Positions 8,058 through 18,469 of a DNA stretch of 64,000 bases are shown in pieces. Both the position numbers and the translations under genes were made by a program. A model generated the notes under the pieces. That model worked only from the letters and a program-made list of their open reading frames with translations, ran no database searches and was not told the DNA's origin. Positions within the stretch are counted from its first letter, which is position 1, and each line of letters starts with the position of its first letter. The stretch is from contig CAJXUN010000021.1 of assembly GCA_913061475.1 (NCBI GenBank), positions 1 through 64,000 of the forward strand, in the 5' to 3' direction. Origin of the DNA: an uncultured Colwellia sp. Its GTDB lineage: Bacteria; Pseudomonadota; Gammaproteobacteria; Enterobacterales; Alteromonadaceae.

Positions 8058-10331
8058 CTAAATCTTACAAGCGCCGCCTGCACAATCATCGTCTTCAACT
8101 TCGATTTGGCTGTCAGCTGCACCATCACGCGTGTTGTGGTAGTACATAGTTTTAACACCTAACTTATATGCCGTTAAAATATCTTTTAACACTTGTTTGA
8201 TAGGCACTTTTCCACCATCAAAACGAGCAGGGTCATAATTTGTGTTGGCTGAAATAGTTTGGTCAACAAACTTTTGCATAATACCGACGAGTTGTAAGTA
8301 GCCTTCATTACTTGGAATATTCCACAGTAATTCGTAGTTATCTTTTAAACGTTGATATTCAGGTACTACTTGCTTTAATACCCCATCTTTACTGGCTTTA
8401 ATGCTGATCAAACCACGAGGTGGCTCGATACCATTGGTGGCATTAGAAATTTGTGAAGAAGTTTCTGATGGCATTAATGCTGAAACCGTTGAGTTTCTCA
8501 CACCGTGCTCTTTAATACTGGCACGTAGCGCTTCCCAGTCTAAATGTAACGGCTCACCGGTAATATTATCGATTTCTTTTTTGTAAGTATCGATAGGCAA
8601 TATACCTTGAGATAAGCGGGTTTCATTAAACTTAGGACAAGCACCTTGTTCAATGGCTAATTGGTTTGATGCTTTTAGCAAATAGTATTGAATCGCTTCA
8701 AAGGTACGATGCGTTAAGTTATTAGCACTACCGTTTGAATAGTACACGCCATTTTTCGCTAAGTAATAAGCGTAGTTAATAACACCTATACCTAAAGTAC
8801 GACGACCCATCGTTGCGGTATGTGCAGCAGGTACTGGATAGTCTTGATAATCTAATAAGTTATCTAAAGCACGTACGGCTAAATCAGCTAAGCTGTCTAA
8901 TTCGTCAAGGCTATCAATTGCACCTAAGTTAAAGGCTGATAACGTACATAGGGCAATTTCACCATTAGGATCATTAACATCTTCCATTGGCTTAGTCGGC
9001 AAGGCAATTTCTAAACATAAATTACTTTGACGGATTGGCGCAACCTTAGGGTCAAACGGTGAATGTGTATTACAGTGGTCGACGTTTTGTAGATAGATAC
9101 GACCAGTACTTGCACGTTCTTGAGCAAACAAAGTAAATAGTTCAATGGCTTTAATACGCTTTTTACGAATTGAATCATCAGCTTCATATTTAACGTACAG
9201 CTCTTCAAATTTATCTTGATCTTCAAAGAATGCATCATATAAACCAGGCACATCGCTTGGGCTAAACAAGGTGATAGATTGACCTTTGATCAAACGTTGA
9301 TACATCACTTTGTTAAACTGCACGCCGTAATCTAAATGGCGAACGCGGTTTTCTTCAACACCACGGTTATTTTTAAGTACTAATAAGCTTTCAACTTCCA
9401 AGTGCCATAGTGGATAGAATAGGGTAGCTGCGCCACCACGAACTCCACCTTGAGAACAACTTTTGACCGCTGTTTGGAATAGCTTGTAAAACGGAATACA
9501 ACCGGTATGAAATGCTTCGCCATTACGGATAGTACTACCCAACGCACGAATACGACCGGCATTAATGCCAATACCTGCACGTTGAGAAACATATTTAACA
9601 ATAGAGCTAGATGTCGCATTGATAGAGTCTAAGCTGTCGCCACACTCAATTAATACACATGAAGAGAATTGACGTGTCGGCGTACGTACACCCGCCATAA
9701 TAGGCGTTGGCAATGACAACTTAAAGGTTGAAATAGCGTTATAGAAACCTTTTACATAATCTAAGCGGGTTGCTTTAGGGTATTTCGCAAACAAGCATGC
9801 TGCGACTAAAATATAAAGAAACTGGGCGCTTTCATAGATTTCACCGGTAACACGGTTTTGAACCAAATATTTACCTTCAAGTTGCTTAACTGCAGCGTAG
9901 CTAAAATCTAAATCACGGCTATGATCTAAGAAGCCTTCTAATTGTTCAAATTCTTCAGCAGTATAATCGGCTAGTAGGTGTTGATCATACTTACCTGCGG
10001 CGACTAAATTCTTCACATGCGGGTAAAGTTTAGGTGGTTCAAATTGGCCGTAGGCTTTTTTACGAAGATGAAAAATAGCTAATCGAGCCGATAAATATTG
10101 ATAGTCAGGCGTTTCTTCAGAAATTAAGTCAGCGGCTGACTTAATAATGGTTTCATGAATATCAGCTGTTTTAATACCGTCGTAAAACTGAATATGTGAT
10201 TTCAATTCGACTTGAGATACCGAAACATTGTCTAGACCTTCAGCAGCCCAAGCAATTACTTTATGGATTTTTTCTAAGTCGATAGGTTCTTTTGAGCCAT
10301 TGCGTTTTGTAACAAAAAGGTTGTTATTCAT
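8058..10331 (-). CDS. nrdA: Ribonucleoside-diphosphate reductase class Ia, alpha subunit
   Basis: This is the catalytic large subunit, reducing NDPs to dNDPs with the radical supplied by NrdB. The 757 residues begin with an ATP-cone allosteric domain (about 1-95: LFVTKRNGSKEPIDLEKIHKV). The active-site cysteines are visible in FSSCVLIECGDS, SNLCLEIALPT and EIALCTLSAFN. The C-terminal redox pair is Cys750 and Cys755 in DDCAGGACKI. Length and all key residues fit E. coli NrdA. The leader upstream holds a sigma70 promoter and two NrdR boxes. A terminator follows before nrdB. Confidence 0.97.
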   Translation of the reverse strand: MNNNLFVTKRNGSKEPIDLEKIHKVIAWAAEGLDNVSVSQVELKSHIQFYDGIKTADIHETIIKSAADLISEETPDYQYLSARLAIFHLRKKAYGQFEPPKLYPHVKNLVAAGKYDQHLLADYTAEEFEQLEGFLDHSRDLDFSYAAVKQLEGKYLVQNRVTGEIYESAQFLYILVAACLFAKYPKATRLDYVKGFYNAISTFKLSLPTPIMAGVRTPTRQFSSCVLIECGDSLDSINATSSSIVKYVSQRAGIGINAGRIRALGSTIRNGEAFHTGCIPFYKLFQTAVKSCSQGGVRGGAATLFYPLWHLEVESLLVLKNNRGVEENRVRHLDYGVQFNKVMYQRLIKGQSITLFSPSDVPGLYDAFFEDQDKFEELYVKYEADDSIRKKRIKAIELFTLFAQERASTGRIYLQNVDHCNTHSPFDPKVAPIRQSNLCLEIALPTKPMEDVNDPNGEIALCTLSAFNLGAIDSLDELDSLADLAVRALDNLLDYQDYPVPAAHTATMGRRTLGIGVINYAYYLAKNGVYYSNGSANNLTHRTFEAIQYYLLKASNQLAIEQGACPKFNETRLSQGILPIDTYKKEIDNITGEPLHLDWEALRASIKEHGVRNSTVSALMPSETSSQISNATNGIEPPRGLISIKASKDGVLKQVVPEYQRLKDNYELLWNIPSNEGYLQLVGIMQKFVDQTISANTNYDPARFDGGKVPIKQVLKDILTAYKLGVKTMYYHNTRDGAADSQIEVEDDDCAGGACKI

Positions 10332-10407
10332 GAAAGACCTGTAAATCTATTTATTGTTTTAATCACCCAACATAGGTGTTTATATTAGTAATACCCTCAA
10401 TGCAGTA

Positions 10408-10437
10408 ATTATACGAGTTAAATCGTATATCATTCAA
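10408..10437 (-). promoter_or_regulatory. nrdA promoter
   Basis: A perfect TATAAT (plus coordinates 10408-10413) and TTGAAT (10432-10437) are 18 bases apart on the minus strand, 77 bases before the nrdA start. A 7-bp inverted repeat TATACGA/TCGTATA (10410-10429) overlaps the -10 element. Confidence 0.7.
10410..10429. promoter_or_regulatory. Inverted repeat overlapping the nrdA -10 element
   Basis: TATACGA (10410-10416), a 6-base spacer and TCGTATA (10423-10429) form a perfect 7-bp dyad lying on the promoter. It resembles a repressor operator but does not fit the NrdR consensus. The factor is unknown. Confidence 0.5.
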
Positions 10438-10457
10438 AAAAGCACTGAATGAAAAAT

Positions 10458-10473
10458 GCACTATATATTGGGG
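10458..10473. promoter_or_regulatory. NrdR box 1
   Basis: GCACTATATATTGGGG matches the NrdR consensus ACACWATATATWGTGT at 13 of 16 positions. Its centre is 31 bp (about three helical turns) from the second box at 10489-10504, the tandem arrangement known for NrdR operators. Confidence 0.75.
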
Positions 10474-10488
10474 CTTTTGAAAAACTAA

Positions 10489-10504
10489 ACACAAGATAGT
10501 GAGG
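10489..10504. promoter_or_regulatory. NrdR box 2
   Basis: ACACAAGATAGTGAGG carries the ACACAA left half and a GTG right half of the NrdR palindrome. It is spaced 31 bp centre-to-centre from box 1. Both lie upstream of the nrdA promoter. Confidence 0.75.
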
Positions 10505-11043
10505 TTTGCATGACAATGCAAGTGATAAAAAGTGTCTAATTTTAGTTGCTTTTTTTAGAGTAAAAGTTCTGTTAGTAACAACTAACTTAGTAGCGCTTTT
10601 TAATTTTGATTTTTATAAAACGCAACGCTTATTTTCATTTATTTTTCAGTGCTAAATTATTTTTAGTTATTTTCAGCTCTTGATATGACTAAAGGTAATA
10701 TAAAAAATTTAATCCTTTAAAATCAGTGTGTTATGCTTTTGGTTAAATCTTGTACGGATAAATTGACGAGTGATTATTTTATCAACGCTTAATGATCATA
10801 TTGAGATCCTAACTAGAGTAGGCATACAAATATAATGATTTTATGAATGGCTAACCGTCACTTTTCAATGGCTGTCGTTATTGAGCGGTAACTGAACGTC
10901 TAATGCTGACGGTTAACACAGCATAAATTACTTATCTTTCCAATAAAAACTGCTAACTGATGACTTGTTCTATGAGTAAATTGGCACAACGAATATCGTA
11001 TAAAGCCAAGTAACTTAGATATCGTCGTGCTAGCCGTTGAAAT
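10505..11043. other. Long gene-free region upstream of nrdA control elements
   Basis: I see no convincing open frame in these 540 bases. It holds several short dyads: TTGCAT/ATGCAA at 10506-10521, GTTAGT/ACTAAC at 10571-10586, and a 9-bp inverted repeat TAACCGTCA (10852-10860) / TGACGGTTA (10907-10915). None has a U-tract. A small RNA is possible but not supported by a clear promoter-terminator pair. Confidence 0.45.
10852..10915. repeat. 9-bp inverted repeat with 46-base spacer
   Basis: TAACCGTCA at 10852-10860 is exactly complementary to TGACGGTTA at 10907-10915. The role is unknown. Confidence 0.45.
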
Positions 11044-11721
11044 CTACTTTATAAAGGCGAGTAAATCGGTTGGCGATTCGATAATATGATCGGCTTGCCA
11101 AGTTTGGCAGTCCTCATCAGCTAAAATATAGCCCCAATTAGCGACAAAGGTTTTCATTAGCGCGCTATTACCGGCCTGAATATCCCGTAAGGCATCACCA
11201 ACGTAGAAACACTGTTGATTGTTGACATTGATTTGCTGACAGGCATATAAGATTGGCTCAGGATCGGGTTTGCGCTTTACTAAGGTATCGCCACCAACCA
11301 TCACCGCACAGTTTGCAAACTCAGGGTAATATGGTATTAGCGTTTTGGTTAAGCCTTCAGGCTTATTAGTAATGATGCCCCAAGGAATATGATTGGCTTC
11401 TAATTGTTGCAATAATTCAGCGACCCCCGGATAAAGACAAGTATGTTCTGCAATATTTTGCTCGTAGTAATCTAGAAACTGTTGGCGCAAGCTTTCATAG
11501 TTATATTGCGCAATGTCGTCGCCAAATCCTAAGTTTAATAACCCTAGCGCGCCGTCGGAGGCGATTGGACGATAATCTTTGGCCGCGACGTTTGGTTTTT
11601 TATAGCTGTTAAGTACGTGATTTAACGCCGCACCTAAGTCATCAGCAGTATCTAGCAAGGTACCGTCTAAATCGAAAAGTACCGCAGCAATGTGATCAGT
11701 CGAATGATTAATAGTTGGCAT
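11044..11721 (-). CDS. HAD phosphatase, Gph/MupP type
   Basis: This 225-residue haloacid-dehalogenase phosphatase has motif I FDLDGTLLDT (nucleophile Asp17, Asp19), a TNKP motif II segment, KRKPDPEP with the motif III Lys, and YVGDALRDI as motif IV. Annotation pipelines would call it phosphoglycolate phosphatase. However, it sits directly after ubiG, the position that MupP (N-acetylmuramic acid 6-phosphate phosphatase of cell-wall recycling) holds in pseudomonads, and WGIITNKP and the PDPEPILYAC stretch look MupP-like. I therefore leave the symbol open. It is 103 bases downstream of ubiG on the same strand, so probably cotranscribed. Confidence 0.85.
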   Translation of the reverse strand: MPTINHSTDHIAAVLFDLDGTLLDTADDLGAALNHVLNSYKKPNVAAKDYRPIASDGALGLLNLGFGDDIAQYNYESLRQQFLDYYEQNIAEHTCLYPGVAELLQQLEANHIPWGIITNKPEGLTKTLIPYYPEFANCAVMVGGDTLVKRKPDPEPILYACQQINVNNQQCFYVGDALRDIQAGNSALMKTFVANWGYILADEDCQTWQADHIIESPTDLLAFIK

Positions 11722-11824
11722 AATATCGCTCTAGTTTTTATTATTTATATCGGGGAGCGTCGAAAATGTGCTCATAAAGGCTCGACGAATATCATGTTTT
11801 AAATACCTAGCTTAAGTGCTTAGC

Positions 11825-12532
11825 TTAAACCCGTTGACAACAAAGTATGTAGTTAACATCAAGCGAAGACGTTAGCTTATGATTTTCAGTGATCGGATTG
11901 TAGTGAATACCAGCCGCGTCGATACATTTTAAATCAAATGATTCAGCCCAGGAAATAAGGGTAGAAGGGCGAATAAAGCTTTTGTGATCGTGGGTGCCAT
12001 TTGGCACAAGTTTAAATACTTTTTCGGCAGCCACTATTGCTAGTAAATAAGCTTTTAACGACTTATTTAAAGTCGAGAAGAACACGTAGCCACCGGGTTT
12101 TACCATTTGTGCACAAGCATTAACGATTGAAGCAGGGTCTGGCACATGTTCAAGCATTTCCATACAAGTAACGACATCGTAATGCTTTGGATGTTTTTGT
12201 GCTTGTTCTTCGGCCGTAATTTTAAGATAGTCAACCTTAACGCCTGCTTCTAAAGCATGTAGTTTCGCGACGTTTAAAGGCTCTTGCCCCATATCAATAC
12301 CAGTAACCTGTGCGCCCAATTGCGCTAAGCTTTCGGCTAAAATACCGCCGCCACAACCAACATCGATAATTTTTTTATCGAATATGTCACCGACATGTTG
12401 GCAAATGAATTGACGACGTAAAGGGTTAATTTGATGTAAAGGTTTAAAGTCACCATCAAGTTCCCACCATTGGCTGGCAACTTGTTCAAATTTTGCGATT
12501 TCGTCTTGATTAACATTTAAAGGCTTGGACAT
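11825..12532 (-). CDS. ubiG: Ubiquinone biosynthesis O-methyltransferase UbiG
   Basis: This 235-residue SAM-dependent methyltransferase carries out both O-methylations in ubiquinone synthesis (bifunctional 3-demethylubiquinol / polyprenyl-dihydroxyphenol methylase). The SAM-binding glycine motif [13 protein letters not shown] lies at about residues 55-67. The N-terminal [25 protein letters not shown] is a UbiG signature, and [14 protein letters not shown] is motif II. It lies divergent from gyrA, the same neighbourhood as in E. coli. Confidence 0.95.
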   Translation of the reverse strand: MSKPLNVNQDEIAKFEQVASQWWELDGDFKPLHQINPLRRQFICQHVGDIFDKKIIDVGCGGGILAESLAQLGAQVTGIDMGQEPLNVAKLHALEAGVKVDYLKITAEEQAQKHPKHYDVVTCMEMLEHVPDPASIVNACAQMVKPGGYVFFSTLNKSLKAYLLAIVAAEKVFKLVPNGTHDHKSFIRPSTLISWAESFDLKCIDAAGIHYNPITENHKLTSSLDVNYILCCQRV

Positions 12533-13010
12533 GGCATTATCATTATTTGTCTTGTTTATATTGGCGATTCTAAACCAATATTTACAGCAAGCCTAGCGTG
12601 AAAATTGATTGAAGTTAAATAAATGGCCAATGTTACTGCATTTTACGTGAACTTTTTCGCTTTGCTTATATATAAGCAGTGCTTTAATGTCGCTATACGG
12701 TGTTTTTATACAAAATAATGCCGATAAAATAAACGCTTGGCACTGATATGTGTTTAAAATGCGAACAATGACTTTTTATGAATATATTTTTCACCTGTTA
12801 TAGTAGGATAAATGCTTATAAAAACAGATGTATAGCTAACAATTAGGTAAATAGTAACAGGTACTTGAAACTTTGCCTTTTTAACGGCAAAATGAAGTAA
12901 TATAAAGCGATAGGGCATGACAAATATTTATGTTAGTATGCCGTGTTAATTAAAAATAATAATTTCGAATTTTTTTGAATTAGATTTACCTTAAGGGATA
13001 CCATCAATTT
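12533..13010. other. ubiG-gyrA divergent intergenic region
   Basis: The 478 bases between divergent ubiG and gyrA must hold both promoters. I see AT-rich sequence and a TTTGCC/GGCAAA dyad near 12875-12895 with no U-tract. No hexamer pair is good enough to name, and there is no convincing open frame. Confidence 0.4.
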
Positions 13011-15737
13011 ATGACCGATTTAGCGAATAATATTGCTCCTGTCAATATTGAGGATGAGCTAAAAAGCTCCTATTTAGATTATGCGATGAGTGTAATTGTA
13101 GGTCGTGCATTACCAGATGTACGTGATGGCTTAAAACCAGTGCATCGTCGCGTACTTTTTGCGATGAATGTTTTAGGTAACGACTATAATAAGCCGTATA
13201 AAAAATCAGCACGTGTTGTTGGTGATGTTATCGGTAAATATCACCCGCATGGTGATACTGCTGTTTATGACACAATTGTTCGTATGGCACAGCCATTTTC
13301 ATTACGCTATATGCTTGTAGACGGCCAAGGTAACTTTGGTTCTGTTGATGGTGATTCCGCGGCTGCGATGCGTTATACCGAAATTAGAATGTCGAAAATC
13401 GCGCATTCAATTTTAGCCGATTTAGATAAAGAAACGGTTGATTACGTTGCCAACTATGATGGCACGGAAATGATACCTGCCGTTATGCCAACCCGTATCC
13501 CTAACCTTTTGGTGAATGGTACGTCAGGTATTGCTGTTGGTATGGCGACGAACATTCCGCCACATAACCTAACCGAAGTTATTAATGGCTGTTTAGCGGT
13601 TATCGATAACAGCGATATTAGTTTTGAAGAGTTGTTAGAGTTTATACCAGGTCCTGATTTCCCAACGGCGGGTATTATCAGTGGTCGTGCGGGTATTCAA
13701 GAAGCTTACCTAACCGGTCGCGGAAAAATTAAAATTCGTGCCCGTGCATCAATTGAAGTTGATGACAAATCTGGCAAAGAGACTATTGTTGTTCACGAAT
13801 TACCTTACCAGGTTAACAAAGCCCGTTTGATTGAAAAAATGGCTGATTTGGTAAAAGAGAAACGCCTTGAAGGTATTTCTGCACTACGTGATGAGTCTGA
13901 TAAAGACGGCATGCGTATGGTTATCGAAGTTAAACGTGGTGAAGTGGGCGAAGTTATTTTAAATAACTTATATAAGCTGACACAAATGCAGGTTTCATTC
14001 GGTTTGAATATGGTGGCATTGACCAACGGTCAACCTAAATTATTCAACTTAAGAGAAATGCTTGACGCCTTTATTTTACACCGTCGTGAAGTTGTCACCC
14101 GTAGAACCATCTTTGAATTGCGCAAAGCACGTGAACGCGCACATTTACTTGAAGGTTTGTCGATAGCACTTTCTAATATAGACCCTATCATCGCGTTAAT
14201 TAAAAATTCACCAACACCGAGTGAAGCGAAAGAGCAATTGTTAGCACGTGGTTGGGACTTAGGTTTAGTTTCTGACATGCTAGCTGCAGCTGGTGATGAC
14301 GCAGCTCGCCCTGAATGGGTTGAAGAAGAGTTTGGTATTCGTGACGGTCAATATTTCTTAACGCCGCCACAAGCACAAGCTATTCTAGATTTACGTTTAC
14401 ATAAATTAACGGGTCTAGAGCACGAGAAAATTTTAAGTGAATATAAAGCGTTATTAGAAATTATTGCTGAATTGCTACATATTTTAGCAACGCCTTCACG
14501 TTTAATGGAAGTTATTCGTGAAGAACTTGAAGCAATACGCGATGAGTTTGGTGATGAACGTCGTACCGAAATCACTAATGCATCACATGACTTATCGATG
14601 GAAGATTTGATCACTGAAGAAGATGTGGTGGTAACGCTTTCTCACGAAGGTTATGTTAAATATCAAATCTTAAGTGACTATCAAGCGCAGCGTCGTGGCG
14701 GTAAAGGTAAAGCAGCAACTAAGATGAAAGAAGAAGATTTCATCGAACGTCTATTGATTGCCAATACTCATGATACGATTTTATGTTTCTCTGATCGCGG
14801 TAAATTGTACTGGTTAAAAGTGTTCCAATTACCGTTAGCGAGTCGTACGGCTCGTGGTCGCCCAATTGTTAACATACTGCCGCTTGAAGAAGGTGAACGT
14901 ATTACCGCAATTTTACCGGTGCGTGAATATGAAGAAGATAAATTCATTATCATGGCAACAGCTTCTGGTACCGTGAAGAAAACCGCGTTAACCGCTTATA
15001 AAAATCAACGTGCAAACGGCATTATTGCTTTGAACTTACGTGATGACGATACGCTAATTGGTGTTGATATTACTGATGGTGATAACGACATTATGTTGTT
15101 CTCTGATGCAGGTAAAGTAGTACGTTTTAACGAGAAAAAACGTGATAGCGAAACCGGCGAAATAAAAGTTGATCCGGAAACTGGCGAACAACAATGGGCA
15201 TTAAAACCTATTGGTCGTACGGGTACGGGTGTTCGTGGTATCAAGTTAGAAGGCGATCAAAAAGTTGTTTCTTTAATTGTGCCTAAAAATGACGGTCCTA
15301 TATTAACGATTACTGAAAACGGTTACGGTAAACGCACTGCGCTTGATGAGTATCCTGCTAAGAGTCGAGCGACTAAAGGTGTTGTTTCTATTAAAGTTAG
15401 TGAACGTAATGGTCCGGTTGTTGGCGCAGTACAAGTTGAAGAGCAAGACGAAATTATGCTGATCACTGATAACGGTACGTTAGTACGTACACGTGTTGGC
15501 GAGGTAAGCGTTATTGGTCGTAATACCCAAGGTGTTCGAATTATTCGTACCGTTGAAGGCGAACATGTCGTTGCTTTACAACGTATAGATGAAATTGAAG
15601 AGCCAGAAGTCTTTGAAGAAGACGAAAATGGTGTGGAAACTCCAACTCAAGCAGTAGTAGGCGAGCAAACTGATGCGCCAGAAACTGATGTTGAGGGCGA
15701 TGATTCAGCACTCAACGATGATGATACTCCCGAGTAA
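13011..15737 (+). CDS. gyrA: DNA gyrase subunit A
   Basis: This is the breakage-reunion subunit of DNA gyrase, 908 residues. The catalytic Tyr is Tyr122 in MRYTEIR. The quinolone-resistance region reads [13 protein letters not shown] with Thr at position 83 and Asp at 87, where E. coli has Ser83. The C-terminal half holds the DNA-wrapping beta-pinwheel with the GyrA box QRRGGKGK, and ends in an acidic tail rich in Glu and Asp. AAGGGA lies somewhat far (14 bases) upstream of the ATG. It stands alone before a strong terminator and opens the conserved gyrA-serC-aroA block. Confidence 0.98.
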   Translation: MTDLANNIAPVNIEDELKSSYLDYAMSVIVGRALPDVRDGLKPVHRRVLFAMNVLGNDYNKPYKKSARVVGDVIGKYHPHGDTAVYDTIVRMAQPFSLRYMLVDGQGNFGSVDGDSAAAMRYTEIRMSKIAHSILADLDKETVDYVANYDGTEMIPAVMPTRIPNLLVNGTSGIAVGMATNIPPHNLTEVINGCLAVIDNSDISFEELLEFIPGPDFPTAGIISGRAGIQEAYLTGRGKIKIRARASIEVDDKSGKETIVVHELPYQVNKARLIEKMADLVKEKRLEGISALRDESDKDGMRMVIEVKRGEVGEVILNNLYKLTQMQVSFGLNMVALTNGQPKLFNLREMLDAFILHRREVVTRRTIFELRKARERAHLLEGLSIALSNIDPIIALIKNSPTPSEAKEQLLARGWDLGLVSDMLAAAGDDAARPEWVEEEFGIRDGQYFLTPPQAQAILDLRLHKLTGLEHEKILSEYKALLEIIAELLHILATPSRLMEVIREELEAIRDEFGDERRTEITNASHDLSMEDLITEEDVVVTLSHEGYVKYQILSDYQAQRRGGKGKAATKMKEEDFIERLLIANTHDTILCFSDRGKLYWLKVFQLPLASRTARGRPIVNILPLEEGERITAILPVREYEEDKFIIMATASGTVKKTALTAYKNQRANGIIALNLRDDDTLIGVDITDGDNDIMLFSDAGKVVRFNEKKRDSETGEIKVDPETGEQQWALKPIGRTGTGVRGIKLEGDQKVVSLIVPKNDGPILTITENGYGKRTALDEYPAKSRATKGVVSIKVSERNGPVVGAVQVEEQDEIMLITDNGTLVRTRVGEVSVIGRNTQGVRIIRTVEGEHVVALQRIDEIEEPEVFEEDENGVETPTQAVVGEQTDAPETDVEGDDSALNDDDTPE

Positions 15738-15755
15738 CCGTTGTTAATTTGAAAG

Positions 15756-15780
15756 AAGGCGGTTTTTACCGCCTTTTTTT
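15756..15780 (+). terminator. gyrA intrinsic terminator
   Basis: GGCGGT-TTTT-ACCGCC (15758-15773) is followed by seven T, 20 bases after the gyrA stop. Confidence 0.9.
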
Positions 15781-16016
15781 ATGGGAAAAATTTATTTTTT
15801 TGCTAAAAGTTATATCAAAGAGCATTTAAGAATTGATGCTTTAAACTAAAACGGTATGCTAGTGATAGCCAACCTTTAATGGTTGTAAACTGCAAATATA
15901 ATAATAAAAAAGTTCTATTAAGTATGTGTTAAACGAACGAAAGTCAGCGACTAATTTTGATTGATATTGAGTTAAAATTGGTAAAAATAGCGAATTAAAG
16001 AAGGGTATAGTGTTAA

Positions 16017-17102
16017 ATGTCTAGTGTTTACAATTTTTGCGCAGGTCCTGCAATGTTACCTGTAGATGTTATGAAAAAAGCGCAAAGTGAGTTTTTGAAT
16101 TTTGCCAATACCGGTAGCTCTGTGATGGAACTCAGTCATAGAAGCAAAGAGTTTATTACTGTTGCAGAAAAAGCGGAAGCTGATTTACGTAACCTGATGG
16201 CTATACCTGAAAACTATAAAGTATTATTTTGTCACGGTGGTGGCCGCGGTCAATTTTCTGCTGTCGCGTTAAACTTATTAGGTGAAAATAAAAAAGCTGA
16301 TTATATCGTTACCGGTGCTTGGTCTAAATCAGCTGCTGAAGAAGCTAGTCATTACGGTAATATTAATGTCATCAATGTCATCGATAATACTGACGGCATT
16401 CAAAGAGTGAAACCATGTAACGAGTGGACAATAAGTAAAGATGCAGCTTATGTGCATTATTGTCCGAATGAGACTGTTGATGGCATAGAAATTTTTCAAG
16501 TACCCAATATCGGCGATATTCCCCTCGTCGCTGATATGTCATCAACTATTTTGTCGCGTGAATTTGACGTCAGTAAATTCGGACTTATTTATGCCGGAGC
16601 ACAAAAAAACATTGGTCCATCGGGACTAACGTTAGTTATTGTGCGCGAAGACTTATTAGGTAACGCTCATATCGATACGCCGTCTATTATGAATTACCAA
16701 ATATTAGCTGATAATGGCTCTATGTATAATACCCCCCCGACTTATGCCTGGTATCTGGCTGGGTTAGTATTCGAATGGTTATTAGCTAAAGGTGGCGTTA
16801 GTGCTATAGCGGATATTAACGCAAAAAAAGCACAGTTACTTTACGACTTTGTTGATGAAAGTGATTTTTATCAAAACTCTATTACTCAAGAAAATAGAAG
16901 TTTAATGAACATTCCTTTTTGGTTAATTGATGACACTTACTCTGCTGATTTTTTAATACAAGCACAAGAGCATGGTTTAACGGCACTTAAAGGTCATCGA
17001 ATGGTGGGCGGAATGCGAGCAAGTATTTATAACGCAATGCCAATAGCAGGTGTGCAAGCGTTGGTTGATTTTATGAAAAAATTTGCAGCGGGAGCTCAAT
17101 AA
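16017..17102 (+). CDS. serC: Phosphoserine aminotransferase
   Basis: This PLP enzyme makes 3-phosphoserine for serine synthesis and also acts in pyridoxal phosphate synthesis. The 361 residues start with [11 protein letters not shown] and hold the Schiff-base lysine in [12 protein letters not shown]. The phosphate-binding [10 protein letters not shown] segment and the C-terminal [16 protein letters not shown] are family signatures. AAGGG precedes the ATG at a long spacing. The stop is followed immediately by the aroA start, so serC-aroA form an operon as in E. coli. Confidence 0.97.
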   Translation: MSSVYNFCAGPAMLPVDVMKKAQSEFLNFANTGSSVMELSHRSKEFITVAEKAEADLRNLMAIPENYKVLFCHGGGRGQFSAVALNLLGENKKADYIVTGAWSKSAAEEASHYGNINVINVIDNTDGIQRVKPCNEWTISKDAAYVHYCPNETVDGIEIFQVPNIGDIPLVADMSSTILSREFDVSKFGLIYAGAQKNIGPSGLTLVIVREDLLGNAHIDTPSIMNYQILADNGSMYNTPPTYAWYLAGLVFEWLLAKGGVSAIADINAKKAQLLYDFVDESDFYQNSITQENRSLMNIPFWLIDDTYSADFLIQAQEHGLTALKGHRMVGGMRASIYNAMPIAGVQALVDFMKKFAAGAQ

Positions 17103-17103
17103 T

Positions 17104-18384
17104 ATGGAACAATTAACCTTAAGTCCCATTAGTAAAATAAATGGCGAAATATTTTTACCTGGCTCAAAGAGTTTATCTAATCGCGCCTTGTTAATAGCGG
17201 CACTGGCTAAGGGGGAAACCAAAATCACTAATTTGCTGGTCAGTGACGATATCAACCATATGTTAGACGCATTAAAAACTTTGGGGATTCAATATACTTT
17301 AAGTGATTGCGGTACAGAGTGCATCGTGGTTGGTAATGACGGTTTCTTTAGTGCTAATGAAAGCTTAGAGTTATATCTAGGTAATGCCGGTACCGCAATG
17401 CGTCCATTGTGTGCTGCACTTGCTGCTAGTGAAGGCGAGTTTATTCTCACTGGCGAGCCAAGAATGAAAGAAAGACCCATTGGTCATTTAGTGGATGCAT
17501 TAGCGCAGCTAAATGCTGATATTGAATACTTGGAAAACAAAGATTATCCGCCAGTAAAAATTAATGGTAACCAACTATCCGGTACGACAGTAACGATTGA
17601 TGGCTCTATTTCAAGCCAGTTTTTAACCGCTATTTTAATGGTAGCTCCATTATTAAATACGGATACCAATATTGAGATTGAAGGTGAACTAGTTTCTAAA
17701 CCGTATATTGATATTACCCTTGATATTATGGCGAGATTTGGTGTTAAGGTCGAAAACAACGCTTATCAGTCATTTACCGTAAAAGGTAAGCAATGCTATC
17801 AAGCGGTTGATAAATATATGGTAGAAGGTGATGCTTCTTCAGCATCCTATTTTTTAGCTGCTGGTGCTATAAAAGGTGGAGAAGTTACTGTTCATGGTGT
17901 GGGTAAGTTAAGCGTTCAGGGCGATAAGCACTTTGCTGATGTGCTTGAAAAAATGGGTGCGGAAGTTATATGGCATGATGAATCAATCACCGTTATTGGT
18001 AAGCCATTGACCGCGGTAGATATGGATATGAACCATATACCTGATGCGGCCATGACGATAGCAACAACAGCACTGTTTGCCCAAGGCACAACAACGATTC
18101 GAAATATCTATAATTGGCGAGTAAAAGAAACTGATCGGTTAACGGCGATGGCAACTGAGCTAAGAAAGGTTGGTGCAACCGTTGTGGAGGGCGAAGATTA
18201 TATCTCGATAACGCCACCGGAGACTTTAAAGCATGCAGAAATTGACACGTATAATGATCACCGAGTCGCTATGTGTTTTTCACTTGTGGCATTAAGTGAT
18301 ACACCCGTGACGATTAATGATCCAAAATGTACGGCTAAAACATTTCCTGACTATTTTGATAAGTTAGCGCAAGTATCTTACTAA
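17104..18384 (+). CDS. aroA: 3-phosphoshikimate 1-carboxyvinyltransferase (EPSP synthase)
   Basis: This is the sixth step of the shikimate pathway, joining PEP to shikimate-3-phosphate. I start it at the ATG at 17104 (426 residues), with GGGAG eight bases upstream and an N terminus [16 protein letters not shown] that aligns with E. coli AroA. The frame is open a few codons further upstream inside serC. Substrate motifs are [32 protein letters not shown] (class I type with the conserved Gly) and the C-terminal [13 protein letters not shown]. It begins one base after the serC stop. Confidence 0.97.
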   Translation: MEQLTLSPISKINGEIFLPGSKSLSNRALLIAALAKGETKITNLLVSDDINHMLDALKTLGIQYTLSDCGTECIVVGNDGFFSANESLELYLGNAGTAMRPLCAALAASEGEFILTGEPRMKERPIGHLVDALAQLNADIEYLENKDYPPVKINGNQLSGTTVTIDGSISSQFLTAILMVAPLLNTDTNIEIEGELVSKPYIDITLDIMARFGVKVENNAYQSFTVKGKQCYQAVDKYMVEGDASSASYFLAAGAIKGGEVTVHGVGKLSVQGDKHFADVLEKMGAEVIWHDESITVIGKPLTAVDMDMNHIPDAAMTIATTALFAQGTTTIRNIYNWRVKETDRLTAMATELRKVGATVVEGEDYISITPPETLKHAEIDTYNDHRVAMCFSLVALSDTPVTINDPKCTAKTFPDYFDKLAQVSY

Positions 18385-18469
18385 AGTTGTTACAGAATGA
18401 TTTTTTACGCGATTTTGTCTGGTAAATCCCGTATAATTCTGCCGATTTTCGACTTTAGGAGATAAATAT

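Noticed and set aside
12875-12895. TTTGCC/GGCAAA hairpin upstream of gyrA as terminator or attenuator
   Set aside because: Short stem with no U-tract on either strand.
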